Counted from the first letter of the stretch, positions 26,153 through 34,788 are shown. The stretch: 64,000 bases of DNA from Hymenobacter arizonensis (GCF_900115775.1 NZ_FOXS01000004.1:451220-515219); one strand, 5' to 3'. Made by a program: numbers and translations. Notes: generated by a model not told the origin, from the letters alone.

Positions 26153-27496
26153 ATGAAAATAGCAATTGTAGGCACCGGCTACGTCGGGCTGGTAACAGGA
26201 ACGTGTTTTGCCGAAGTAGGCATTGATGTAACCTGTATCGATATAGACCAGAAGAAGATTGATAACCTCCACCAAGGCATTCTTCCCATTTACGAGCCTG
26301 GTCTGGAAGAAATGGTGAGCCGGAACGTAGAAAAGGGCCGTCTGCACTTCTCCACCAGCCTCGCCGATGCCATTCAGGATTGCGACGTTGCTTTTATTGC
26401 CGTTGGTACCCCTCCCGGCGAAGACGGCTCGGCCGACTTGAAGTACGTGCTGGCCGTGGCCCGCGGTATTGGCGAGAACATGAATAATTATGGCGTTATC
26501 GTTACTAAAAGCACTGTGCCCGTGGGCACGGCTGCCAAAGTGCGCGCCGAGATTGAAAAGGCCCTGGAGAAGCGCGGCGTCGATATTGAGTTTGACGTAG
26601 CTTCTAACCCCGAATTCCTGAAGGAAGGCGCGGCCATCGACGACTTTCTGAAGCCCGACCGCATTGTGGTGGGTGTCGCTTCCGAGCGCGCCGAAGACGT
26701 AATGAGCAAGCTCTACAAGCCCTTCCTGCTCAACGGCCACCCCATCATCTTCATGGACATTCCGTCGGCCGAGATGACGAAATACGCCGCCAACTCCATG
26801 CTGGCCACGAAAATCAGCTTCATGAACGACGTGGCTAACCTGTGCGAAATCATGGGCGCCGACGTGAACAAGGTGCGCCAGGGCATTGGCTCGGATGCTC
26901 GCATCGGCACCAAATTCATCTATCCTGGCATCGGCTACGGCGGCTCTTGCTTCCCCAAAGACGTAAAAGCCCTCATTAAGACAGCTAAGGAGAATGGCTA
27001 CGACATGCAGGTGCTGCGGGCCGTGGAAGAGGTGAATGAAAACCAGAAGTCCGTACTGTTCGACAAAGTAAGCCGGCACTTTGCCGGCGAGCTGCGGGGC
27101 CTCAAAATGGCCATCTGGGGCCTGTCTTTCAAGCCCAAGACTGACGACATGCGCGAGGCTCCCTCATTGGTTATCATCGAGAAGCTGTTGGCAGCTGGCT
27201 GCATTGTCACCGCCTACGACCCGGTTGCCATGCCAGAAGCGCGTCACACCCTCGGCGACTCCATCACCTATGCTAAAGACGAGTTTGCGGCCCTAATTGA
27301 CGCTGACGCCCTGCTGGTCGTAACCGAATGGCCCGACTTCCGCTCGCCCAACTTCGAAGTAATGGCCCGCCTGATGAAGCAAAAAGTGATTTTTGACGGG
27401 CGTAACATCTACGAAGCCCAGGAATTGCAAAATCTTGGCTTTGCCTACCACTGCATCGGGGTCCGGACCGAGCACAAGGAGCCGGTGCAAGCTTAG
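26153..27496 (+). CDS. ugd: UDP-glucose 6-dehydrogenase
   Basis: The protein has 447 residues. GTGYVGLVTGTCFAEVG at the N-terminus binds NAD; TKSTVPVGTA near 118 and NPEFLKEGAAIDDF near 152 are family marks; GGSCFPKD near 262 holds the catalytic Cys; WGLSFKPKTDDMREAPS near 322 binds the UDP part. It oxidises UDP-glucose twice to UDP-glucuronate in the cytosol. The next gene decarboxylates this product to UDP-xylose, so the two act in series for cell-surface glycan building. Confidence 0.95.
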   Translation: MKIAIVGTGYVGLVTGTCFAEVGIDVTCIDIDQKKIDNLHQGILPIYEPGLEEMVSRNVEKGRLHFSTSLADAIQDCDVAFIAVGTPPGEDGSADLKYVLAVARGIGENMNNYGVIVTKSTVPVGTAAKVRAEIEKALEKRGVDIEFDVASNPEFLKEGAAIDDFLKPDRIVVGVASERAEDVMSKLYKPFLLNGHPIIFMDIPSAEMTKYAANSMLATKISFMNDVANLCEIMGADVNKVRQGIGSDARIGTKFIYPGIGYGGSCFPKDVKALIKTAKENGYDMQVLRAVEEVNENQKSVLFDKVSRHFAGELRGLKMAIWGLSFKPKTDDMREAPSLVIIEKLLAAGCIVTAYDPVAMPEARHTLGDSITYAKDEFAALIDADALLVVTEWPDFRSPNFEVMARLMKQKVIFDGRNIYEAQELQNLGFAYHCIGVRTEHKEPVQA

Positions 27497-27504
27497 TTTA
27501 AATG

Positions 27505-27613
27505 TGTCATCCTGAGTGCAGCGAAGGACCTTATCACGCTTGCCTCCTTCAGGTTTCTTAAATACATAGAGCGGCGCGACGTGATAAGGTCCTTCGCTGC
27601 GCTCAGGATGACA
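27505..27613. repeat. 34-bp inverted repeat between ugd and the UDP-xylose synthase gene
   Basis: The arms 27505-27538 and 27580-27613 are reverse complements with a single mismatch, of the TGTCATCCTGAG type. The right arm ends 6 bp before the ATG of the next gene, so the hairpin may partly hide its ribosome-binding region. This is a different family from the palindromes at 189, 1891 and 7088. Confidence 0.82.
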
Positions 27614-27619
27614 AACAAT

Positions 27620-28567
27620 ATGTCTGAAGAAAAAAAACGCGTCCTTATTACCGGCGGAGCTGGTTTTCTAGGCTCCCACCTTTGCGACCGGTTTCTGGCC
27701 GAAGGCTACTGCGTGGTAGCCATGGACAACCTGATTACAGGTTCGCTTCAAAACATCGAGCACCTGTTTGGCCGGCCCGATTTCGAGTTCCACCAGGCCG
27801 ATGTGAGCAAGTTCGTGTTCGTTCCCGGCAAGCTCGATTACATCCTGCATTTCGCCTCGCCGGCCTCGCCCATTGACTACCTCAAAATTCCGATTCAAAC
27901 GCTGAAGGTGGGTTCGCTGGGTACCCACAACCTGCTGGGTCTGGCCCGCGTGAAAGGCGCTCGTATGCTGATTGCCAGCACTTCGGAAGTTTACGGCGAC
28001 CCCGAAATCCATCCGCAGGTGGAGGAATACTTTGGCAACGTGAATCCCGTCGGCCCCCGTGGTTGCTACGATGAGGCTAAGCGCTTCCAGGAAGCCATCA
28101 CCATGGCCTACCACAACCACCACGGCCTGGAAACGCGCATCATCCGCATCTTTAACACCTACGGCCCCCGCATGCGCCTCGACGACGGCCGTGTACTGCC
28201 CGCATTCCTCTCGCAAGCCCTGCGTGGCGAAAACCTCACCGTATTCGGCGACGGCTCCCAGACCCGCTCGTTCTGCTACGTCGACGACTTGGTTGAGGGC
28301 ATTTACCGCTTGCTACTCAGTGATTACCACTTGCCTGTAAACATCGGTAACCCATCAGAAATCACCATTAAGGAGTTCGGCGAAGAAATTGCCCGCCTCA
28401 CCGGTGTGGAATTTAAACCTACGTATCAGGCTTTGCCCGAGAACGACCCTATGAAGCGTCGCCCTGACATTACCAAAGCCAAGGAAATCCTTGGTTGGGA
28501 GCCAAAAGTGGACCGCGCCGAAGGCTTGCGCCGCACTTTAGAGTATTTCAAAGAGCACGTGAAGTAA
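27620..28567 (+). CDS. uxs: UDP-glucuronate decarboxylase (UDP-xylose synthase)
   Basis: The protein has 315 residues from the ATG at 27620; an upstream in-frame ATG falls inside the repeat. It is an extended short-chain dehydrogenase: GGAGFLGSHLCDRFL binds NAD, SPASPIDYLKIPIQTLKVG near 90 and STSEVYGDPEIHPQ near 119 are UXS signatures, and YDEAKR near 148 carries the catalytic Tyr and Lys. It turns UDP-glucuronate from the preceding enzyme into UDP-xylose. The gene for a sugar ketoisomerase starts one base after its stop codon, so it is co-transcribed with the amino-sugar genes. Confidence 0.93.
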   Translation: MSEEKKRVLITGGAGFLGSHLCDRFLAEGYCVVAMDNLITGSLQNIEHLFGRPDFEFHQADVSKFVFVPGKLDYILHFASPASPIDYLKIPIQTLKVGSLGTHNLLGLARVKGARMLIASTSEVYGDPEIHPQVEEYFGNVNPVGPRGCYDEAKRFQEAITMAYHNHHGLETRIIRIFNTYGPRMRLDDGRVLPAFLSQALRGENLTVFGDGSQTRSFCYVDDLVEGIYRLLLSDYHLPVNIGNPSEITIKEFGEEIARLTGVEFKPTYQALPENDPMKRRPDITKAKEILGWEPKVDRAEGLRRTLEYFKEHVK

Positions 28568-28568
28568 C

Positions 28569-28985
28569 ATGACAATTCCTGACCTTCACTTAATTAATTT
28601 TCTAAAATTGGGTGAACCAGGGATTGGGTACATCTCTGTCACGCAGCAAGAGCAGCTAGTGCCGTTTGAAGTAAAACGAATTTTTTGGACGTACTACACG
28701 CCGGAAAGTATTGTGCGCGGTCGTCATGCCCACTATATCACCGAGCAGGTGCTGATTGCGGTTGCTGGCCGTATTACTGTTACTACTGAGCGAGCAGACG
28801 GAAGCATTCAATCTTTTCGACTTGAGGACCCCAGTATAGGCCTTTACGTGCCACCGTATGTGTGGCACACAATGCAATATTCACACTCTGCTGTGCAATT
28901 AGTTTTGGCTTCTTCGGTTTACAACGAAGATGACTACATCCGGGATTATGAAAAATTCAAGCAAGTGTGGGGCCAAAAGGCATGA
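28569..28985 (+). CDS. fdtA: dTDP-6-deoxy-hex-4-ulose 3,4-ketoisomerase (FdtA-like)
   Basis: The protein has 138 residues and is a single cupin (RmlC-like) domain of the WxcM C-terminal/FdtA group: RIFWTYYTPESIVRGRHAHY near 38-57 with the active-site HAH, LIAVAGRITVTT, and VPPYVWHTMQYS near 97. It would move the keto group of dTDP-4-keto-6-deoxyglucose from C4 to C3, ready for transamination. Base composition drops clearly here compared with ugd and uxs, hinting at a separate origin. The next gene overlaps by four bases (ATGA). Confidence 0.88.
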   Translation: MTIPDLHLINFLKLGEPGIGYISVTQQEQLVPFEVKRIFWTYYTPESIVRGRHAHYITEQVLIAVAGRITVTTERADGSIQSFRLEDPSIGLYVPPYVWHTMQYSHSAVQLVLASSVYNEDDYIRDYEKFKQVWGQKA

Positions 28986-29941
28986 CAACAGCATCAACTG
29001 CACATTCTATTAATGCGACTTTGGTGGCAGCACGAGCTGAGGCGCTCGTGCTGCATTCACCCTATCTGTTTTTGCGAGAATTATCTCTTGCCGTTCAGCA
29101 AGCACGGTTTGGTACTGGAGCTGCATTGCGCTTCGCTGAAGAAAAGCAGTCAGAAGTGCTGCCCATGGCTGGTTGTGAAGGTCAGTGGCTTCTGAAAGGA
29201 CTTTCCTGGGACTCGGATTACTTCGGAACTCCTACTTACCGACTCTTTACAGGGCTGTTTGGCCCAGATACTCAGCTTTCGGCGTTGCAATGCGCAGCCG
29301 TCGACCTACGTCAGCAACTGGCTAACCGGGGAAGCTATTACGCATTTACAATAGTACCCGCGGAGGATATTCGTTTGTTGCAAGCACTAACGGGGGGAGG
29401 TTGGCAATTAGTAGAAACCCGGCTGAATTTCTATTGCTCCACCAACGTGGCACTACCAGCGCCCGTTGGTGTGCGTCTGGCTCGTCCGGAAGAAGCCGAG
29501 CACATTGGTCGCATTTCGGCTATAGCGCGCAATCCATATGACCGTTTCCATGCTGACCCGTGGTTCGGGGAAGTTCGTGCCGATGCTTTCTTAGCTCGCT
29601 ATGCCGAAGCTGCAGTGAAAGGCTCTTATGCTGATGCAGTGTTAGTACCCGACGAGCCAGGAACAGTAGTAGATTCTTTCTTAGCCATTGGCGATACTTT
29701 TCCTGATGCTATAATTCCTAATGGAGGAGCCTCTCGTATACTGCTTACCGCAGTTGGACCTCAAAATCGTGGCTGGCATTTGAAGTTAGTAACCGAGACA
29801 ATACGTCGAGCTTCAACCCTATCTTTGCCTCACATATTAATGACAACCCAAGCAACAAATAAAGCGGTTTTTCGCACTTGTGAAAAACTCGGGTTTCAGC
29901 TTGGAAGCACCACGCACGTATTGGCCAGTCACAGTAATTAG
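28982..29941 (+). CDS. GNAT-family acetyltransferase, probable amino-sugar N-acetyltransferase
   Basis: The protein has 319 residues from the ATG at 28982, which overlaps the fdtA stop. The N-terminal half holds LLKGLSWDSDYFGTPTYRL near 70, as in WecD/RffC, and the C-terminal half is a GNAT fold with RLARPEEAEHIGRIS near 165, NPYDRFHADPWF near 185 and VGPQNRGWHLKLVTETIRRA near 262 for acetyl-CoA binding. WecD acetylates dTDP-fucosamine, and the neighbours make a dTDP-3-aminosugar, so N-acetylation of that sugar is the likely job. The acetylated position is inferred from context. It is the last gene before a tract of insertion elements. Confidence 0.8.
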   Translation: MTTASTAHSINATLVAARAEALVLHSPYLFLRELSLAVQQARFGTGAALRFAEEKQSEVLPMAGCEGQWLLKGLSWDSDYFGTPTYRLFTGLFGPDTQLSALQCAAVDLRQQLANRGSYYAFTIVPAEDIRLLQALTGGGWQLVETRLNFYCSTNVALPAPVGVRLARPEEAEHIGRISAIARNPYDRFHADPWFGEVRADAFLARYAEAAVKGSYADAVLVPDEPGTVVDSFLAIGDTFPDAIIPNGGASRILLTAVGPQNRGWHLKLVTETIRRASTLSLPHILMTTQATNKAVFRTCEKLGFQLGSTTHVLASHSN

Positions 29942-29960
29942 TAAAACATATTTATGTTGG

Positions 29961-30703
29961 GGCTTAGGAAGCAAACATAGTGTGGAGCTGGTGTAACTTT
30001 CTGTTATGCAGCCCGCTAACCGCTATTACAACCGCGCAAAAATTTCGGAGGCCAAATTCCGCTATCTGCTGCGGTTGTTTGCCTTGGATTTGACGGCCTC
30101 TGACACCGCCCGGCTCACGGGGTTAAGCGTGCATGCGGTCAACGATTTGTTCCTGCGCTTGCGCCGCCGTTTGCAGACCTGGTGTCCGGTGCCAGCCGGG
30201 CTGGACGGGGCCGTTGAACTCGACGAAAGCTACTTCGGCCCGCGGCGGGTGCGCGGCAAACGTGGGCGCGGGGCTAGTGACAAAACCATCGTTTTCGGCC
30301 TGTTCAAGCGCGGCGGGCAGGTGTACACCGAAATCGTCTCGGACTGCTCGAAAAAGACCTTGCAGGCCATCATGCGAGGCAAAATTGACGTAACCGCCAT
30401 GTTCAACACCGACGGCTGGCGCGGCTACGACGGGCTGGTGGACGTGGGCTTTGACCGCCACTTTCGCGTCCGCCACGGCCAGGACGAATTTGTCCACGGC
30501 GCCTCGCACATCAACGGCATCTAGTCTTTTTGGAGTTTCCCCAAAGTCCGCCTCCAGCAGTTCAAAGGCGTGCCCAGACACACCTTTTTGCTGCACCTGA
30601 GAGAGACCGAGTTTCGGTTTAATCATCGCCACAAAGACTTCTACAAATTGCTCCTTAAATTACTCCGACAACAACCCCTCTAAACGGGTTTGCTTCCTAA
30701 GCT
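29961..30703 (+). mobile_element. IS1595-family insertion sequence, copy 1, transposase inactivated
   Basis: It is bounded by a 15-bp perfect inverted repeat, GCTTAGGAAGCAAAC at 29962-29976 and its complement at 30688-30702. It holds one transposase frame with an internal stop. No convincing target duplication is visible at the ends. A second, truncated copy in the opposite direction lies at 34509-34707. Confidence 0.88.
30006..30683 (+). pseudogene. IS1595 transposase with an amber codon at the expected catalytic Glu
   Basis: The frame has 225 codons and is intact except for TAG at 30522-30524 (codon 173). The DDE domain includes AVELDESYFGPRR (first Asp) and FNTDGWRGYDGLV (second Asp). After HINGI the frame reads stop-SFWSFPKVRLQQF, where relatives read GIESFWSF, so GAG became TAG exactly at the third acidic residue. 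The second copy in this window keeps GIES, which supports the reading. The first 172 codons include a helix-turn-helix-like region. Confidence 0.88.
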
Positions 30704-30780
30704 CCTTATACTTATCATTCGTCGCCCTTGAATGGCTATTTGACTATCGAGGAATTAGCGTTATTTAAGTGCTAATTAAT

Positions 30781-31639
30781 TAGACGGTGTTATGAACCTG
30801 TGAGCGAAAATAGCAGGTATGGAAATTATTTGTTGCGCTTGTCCCAGGAACGTAGCCTAGGACGAATAGGCCTTTTTGCTGCCGTGTTTACTGCCCGTGT
30901 GCGAAGACGCGGGCCAGCTGCACTGCCCACTGCCCGAATTATTTAGTGCCTTGCGCTGTGTGGTGCACACGTGTTGTACTTGGCGCTATTTGCTGCAGGA
31001 CATACCGCCCTGGGCCACGTGTTATCAGCAATGGACCCGCGGGCGGAACGCCAGCGGGTTCGAGGCGCTGACCGATGACTTACGCCAGGTGCTGCGCCTG
31101 AATGAAGCCCGCGCGGCCGAGCCGAGCGCCGTCATTTTCGATTCGCGCACGCTGCAAAGCATTCCCAAAAGCGGGCAGCGAGCCGGTTAAGACGGGGCCA
31201 AATGCCGCAAGTGAAGCAAAGTGCACGTTGCTGTCGACACGTTAAGCTACCTGCTGGTCACCGTAGTGAACCCGGCCAACGAATAAGACCGGGTTCATGT
31301 TATCTGATTAGCCAAAAATAGTGCAAACGGCATTAGGACGAAGTGTTACACTGGCTTATGCTGGCCATAGTTACACCGGCGAAGTACCCAAGCCGGAAAG
31401 CAGCAAGGCACAGACCTGCAAGTCGTCAAGTTGGGCCAGACCAAGCGCGCTTAGTGCTGCTGCCCCGCCGCCGGGTAGTCGAAAGCAGCCTGAGTTGGAG
31501 TGCCCGCTACAAGCGTTTGGCCCGCTACTACGAACGCCTTGCCCGCAGTTTGTAGCAACTCCACTACTTGTCCTTTGTCGGCTTGATGCTTACCAAAGCA
31601 GCTACCCTCAATTTGCTGCCATGTTCATAACACCGTCTA
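30781..31639 (+). mobile_element. Decayed IS5-family insertion sequence
   Basis: A perfect 17-bp inverted repeat, TAGACGGTGTTATGAAC at 30781-30797 and its complement at 31623-31639, encloses an 859-bp element holding a badly broken transposase. The ends abut TA-containing flanks but no clear target duplication is seen. It lies at the 3' side of a decayed membrane-protein gene and seems to have cut it short. Confidence 0.85.
30870..31626 (+). pseudogene. IS5-family transposase remnant
   Basis: Translation gives LLPCLLPVCEDAGQLHCPLPELFSALRCVV, then WRYLLQDIPPWATCYQQW and PSAVIFDSRTLQS (first catalytic Asp), all as in IS5/IS427-type transposases. After QRAG the frame meets stop codons at several points (TAA, then TGA, then TAA) within SKVHVAVDTLSYLL, and frameshifts precede the C-terminal VVKLGQTKRALVLL and SSLSWSARYKRLARYYERLA. 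It is non-functional. Confidence 0.82.
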
Positions 31640-32292
31640 GTAAGTAGCCAAGCCCAACCATTGCTTAGCCAAAAATGCGCAGTGATGGCGGCTCTAATGC
31701 CTAGCACTACGATGCTAATTAGGGCTGAATAAACGGTTAGGTATAAGCACCATAAACCGGGCAACCCTGTAGTTTTTTCCAACAGCGCATTAAGCCACAA
31801 CTCAAAATAGTGATAGGGCTCGGCAGCAACGAACTAGGGAAAATAAACCTCTAACGACTTACTTTCTATGCCTGCTTCTTTGAGCGGCATGCTCATACGG
31901 TTATAAAAAATGTAGTCCTGAAACGGGGTGAGCAGAAACGGTGAATCTGGGTCATAGATTAATAAAACCGGAGTGTCTAGATTACTATGTTAATGGAGAG
32001 CAGCACCCACGCTACAGACCTAGCACTTCGCTCCTTCCGAAATGCGGGAGGTGAGCTGTTGGTCAAGGAGCGTAGCTGCCAGCCAGTGGCTAGTACCAAA
32101 AGCGGCCGCCCGTTTGCAGGGTAGTATACGCCACAACCAGCGTACTTAATCCCACTACTACGTTATTTTGGCAGCAAAATGTGGCTCGACATCCCTTGGC
32201 GATTTAAGAATGCGCATCAGGGACCAGCCAATGCCATAGCTTCCTCCTAATAGCATAGCCATCAGCCCTAGATACGGGAGGTAAAGCCTCAT
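31640..32292 (-). pseudogene. Decayed multi-pass membrane protein gene, N-terminal part
   Basis: On the minus strand the gene would start at 32292 (MRLYLPYLGLMAMLLGGSYG, a membrane segment) 28 bp after the glycosyltransferase stop. It then reads through stop codons and shifts: FVVGLSTLVVAYTTLQ, a degraded stretch, then DPDSPFLLTPFQDYIFYNRM, LEVYFP-stop-FVAAEPYHYFELWL and a hydrophobic run to LGIRAAITAHFWL. One stop is a CAG to TAG change. It ends at the IS5 remnant. I recall similar membrane proteins in Bacteroidota polysaccharide clusters but cannot name a function. A possible C-terminal end of the same gene lies at 53873-54139. Confidence 0.6.
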
Positions 32293-32320
32293 TATTTTAC
32301 CTGAGTAGCAATGGTGAGGA

Positions 32321-33286
32321 TTATCGGCGCCATTGTTGTTGTTGTGCTTCTTTGTTCGGTTCCAATACCTCACGCACTACATAAAGAGGCCGTTTACGTG
32401 CCGCATCCAGCCCGCGCCACACATATTCGCCAATGACTCCCAGTGCTACCATTTGGAACGCCGATACAATAAGTAGTACCACCATGAGTGTGGTCCAACC
32501 AGCTGGCTCATCAGGGCTAGCAATTTTAAGAGCGACTACATAGAGGCCGTATAACAGAGCTATTGCTCCCAGGCCTAAGCCCAACACGGAAATGGCTCGG
32601 ATAGGAACAAACGAGAAAGCCATCAATGAATCGATGAGTAGTTTGATTTTTTTGGAGAGAGTCCAGCGCGATTTACCAATCTCCCGCTTGCGGCGCGTAT
32701 ATGGTATATTAACGTACGGAAAACCCAACCATATCATCAGGTAAAACACGTTGGAGTTACGCTCGTGCAGCTTTAAAACCTCATCAGCTACTTGCCGGTC
32801 AAAAAAGACAAAATCAAAGCCCCCATCGGGAATGTTGCTCAGGGCTAAATTTTTCATTAGCCAGTGAAACGTTTTGGCCATTGTTTGTCCAAGGCCGGTT
32901 TCTTCTCGGTGCTGCCGGTTGCCAATGACAAGTTTAAATCCCTTTTGCCAGTGCGCATACATTTGTACCATCAGTTCGGGGGGGTCCTGCATATCAGCAG
33001 TAATAACCGCTAAGCAGTCGCCCGTAGCATGAGCCATGCCAGCCACAATGGCGTTGTAAGAACCCACGTTGCCCGCCAAATCTACAATCCGGATACGGCC
33101 CGGATACATTACTTGGGCACTTTGCAACGCTGCTAGCGTGTCATCACCCGACCCGTCGTTGACAAAAACGTATTCGAAAGAGACTTCCGGGGGAAAGTTA
33201 GCCTCGTTTGCTACTAACTCACGGGTCGTCACCGGTATATTCCCCTCGTTGTAGTAGCAAGGGACAATTACGGAGAGCTTAGGCAT
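32321..33286 (-). CDS. Family 2 glycosyltransferase with C-terminal membrane segments (DPM1/ArnC-like)
   Basis: The protein has 321 residues. The GT-A domain has MPKLSVIVPCYYNEGNIP, FVNDGSGDDTLAAL near 43 and ITADMQDPPELM near 95 (the DxD-like metal site region), RRKREIGKSRWTLSKKIKL near 205, and two transmembrane helices at about 232-262 and 275-300. Such enzymes move a sugar onto undecaprenyl phosphate at the inner membrane for later use by a flippase and membrane transferase. It is on the minus strand, opposite to the rest of the cluster, in the segment between the two IS1595 copies, downstream of fdtB. Low GC matches fdtA and fdtB. Confidence 0.9.
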   Translation of the reverse strand: MPKLSVIVPCYYNEGNIPVTTRELVANEANFPPEVSFEYVFVNDGSGDDTLAALQSAQVMYPGRIRIVDLAGNVGSYNAIVAGMAHATGDCLAVITADMQDPPELMVQMYAHWQKGFKLVIGNRQHREETGLGQTMAKTFHWLMKNLALSNIPDGGFDFVFFDRQVADEVLKLHERNSNVFYLMIWLGFPYVNIPYTRRKREIGKSRWTLSKKIKLLIDSLMAFSFVPIRAISVLGLGLGAIALLYGLYVVALKIASPDEPAGWTTLMVVLLIVSAFQMVALGVIGEYVWRGLDAARKRPLYVVREVLEPNKEAQQQQWRR

Positions 33287-33397
33287 TGTAGTCTAATAAA
33301 TTTACTTATACATTGCAGGCGGCAAATGCCTTCAATTATGTTGCTGTTGTGTTTTATAAACGATAGTCGGGCGGCCAACAGCATTATCGTAGCTGCT

Positions 33398-34498
33398 TTA
33401 TTTAAAGCTACGTATGGCTGAAGCAACAGCTATAACAAGCTCTTCGGTCATGCCAGGCCACATCGGCAAGCTAAGGCATGTGGCAGCCAGCTCTTCTGCA
33501 ATGGGAAACGCGCCGGCTGGCAGCGCCAAATACTGGTATGCTTCCTGACGGTGCGGCGGCACAGGGTAATGAATAAGAGTGCCAATGCCCAAAGCGGTTA
33601 GGTGTTGCTGCAAGGCATCGCGACGCGAGGTATGCACTACGTATAGGTGAAATACATGGGTAGCTCCCTCAGCAACATAAGGCAACTGCAGGTCTTCGAT
33701 GCCCGACAGATGATGTCCGTACCAATCAGCTATCTCTTGTCGCTGCCGCGTCCAGCTAGTAAGCTTAGGCAGTTTAACTCGCAACAATGCAGCTTGCAGT
33801 TCATCAAGCCGGGAATTGTACCCGATTACTTCATTGTAGTATTTCTGCTGTGACCCATAGTTACGCAGCACCCGAACCTTCTGTGCTAATTCCGCATCAT
33901 TCGTTGTTATAGCCCCGGCGTCGCCCAAGGCACCCAGGTTCTTTCCCGGGTAAAAGCTTGTAGCGTTAATGTGGCCAAAACTGCCGGTAAGAGAGTCACT
34001 ATACGCCGCACCTTGTGACTGGGCATTGTCTTCAACTACAAACAGATTATGCTGAGCAGCGATTTTCATAATTTCTATCATTCGGCATGACTGACCATAA
34101 AGGTGAACAGGCATAATAGCGCGCGTGCGTGGCGTGAGCGCAGCAGCAATCAGTTCGTGGTTTATGTTGCTGGTGCTGGGGTCCGGCTCAACTGGAACCG
34201 GGGTGGCCCCAACCTGAGTAACGGCTAGCCAGGTAGCTATATAAGTGTTTGAGGGCACTATCACTTCATCCCCAGGGCCAATTTCTAACACACGTAAGGC
34301 AAGAACAAGGGCATCCAGACCATTGGCAACCCCTACGCAATGACTTACTTGATTAAACGCTGCGTATTCACTCTCAAAAGCCTTTACCTCTTCACCAAGT
34401 ACATACCAATTGGAATCGTAGACACGAAGGAATGCACTCGCAATTGCTTCGCGGATAGGTAAGTGCTGTGGAGAAAATGTCAGGAATGGGACTTGCAT
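33398..34498 (-). CDS. fdtB: dTDP-3-keto-6-deoxyhexose aminotransferase (DegT/DnrJ/EryC1/StrS family)
   Basis: The protein has 366 residues. It is a fold-type I PLP enzyme: GVANGLDALVLALRVLEIGPGDEVIVPSNTYIATWLAV near 55-90, MPVHLYGQ near 128, VVEDNAQSQGAAY near 153, and FYPGKNLGALGDAGAI near 180 with the PLP Lys in PGKN. It would transaminate the 3-keto sugar made by FdtA. QdtB and FdtB enzymes are nearly alike; which epimer is used cannot be told. It is separated from fdtA and the acetyltransferase by insertion elements and points the other way. Confidence 0.88.
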   Translation of the reverse strand: MQVPFLTFSPQHLPIREAIASAFLRVYDSNWYVLGEEVKAFESEYAAFNQVSHCVGVANGLDALVLALRVLEIGPGDEVIVPSNTYIATWLAVTQVGATPVPVEPDPSTSNINHELIAAALTPRTRAIMPVHLYGQSCRMIEIMKIAAQHNLFVVEDNAQSQGAAYSDSLTGSFGHINATSFYPGKNLGALGDAGAITTNDAELAQKVRVLRNYGSQQKYYNEVIGYNSRLDELQAALLRVKLPKLTSWTRQRQEIADWYGHHLSGIEDLQLPYVAEGATHVFHLYVVHTSRRDALQQHLTALGIGTLIHYPVPPHRQEAYQYLALPAGAFPIAEELAATCLSLPMWPGMTEELVIAVASAIRSFK

Positions 34499-34508
34499 AT
34501 TATTTTAA

Positions 34509-34707
34509 GGCTTAGGAAGCAAACTCGTTTAGAGGGGCTGTTGACGAAGTAATTTAAGCAGGGGTTTGTAGAGGTCCTCGTGGCGGTGGTTGAAGCGAAA
34601 CTCGGATTCGTTCAGGTGCAGTTGGAAGGTGTGTTTGGGCACGCCTTTGAACTGCTGGAGGCGGGTCTAGGCAAAAATACAGAAGGACTCGATGCCGTTG
34701 CTGTGCG
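34509..34707 (-). mobile_element. IS1595-family remnant, copy 2, 3' end only
   Basis: The end repeat GGCTTAGGAAGCAAAC at 34509-34524 is the same as in copy 1 but in the opposite element direction. The minus-strand translation ends SNGIESF, a stop (TAG), then TRLQQFKGVPKHTFQLHLNESEFRFNHRHEDLYKPLLKLLRQQPL, matching the C-terminus of the copy-1 transposase. The rest of the element is missing where the IS3 element begins at 34708. Confidence 0.85.
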
Positions 34708-34735
34708 TGAGGTGGTCTAGGTAGGGTGGACAGAA
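34708..34735 (+). repeat. Extra IS3-type left end
   Basis: TGAGGTGGTCTAGGTAGGGTGGACAG begins here and is repeated in slightly altered form 30 bp on at 34738 (TGAGGTGGTCGAGTAAATCTGGACAG). Both match the right end at 35995-36020 in reverse complement. The tandem ends suggest one IS inserted next to the end of an earlier one. Confidence 0.65.
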
Positions 34736-34788
34736 GATGAGGTGGTCGAGTAAATCTGGACAGAACAGGGTAGTATCTTTCCTTCGTC

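Noticed and set aside
26135..27079. A 314-codon minus-strand frame
   Set aside because: Antisense to ugd, which has complete catalytic motifs.
30006..30683. Use of TAG as a sense codon (recoded amber)
   Set aside because: Ordinary genes in the window end at TAG and the IS genes also carry TAA, TGA and frameshifts, which fits decay.
29961..34524. A composite transposon formed by the two IS1595 copies
   Set aside because: The second copy is truncated and both transposases are broken; inversion by recombination explains the gene directions better.
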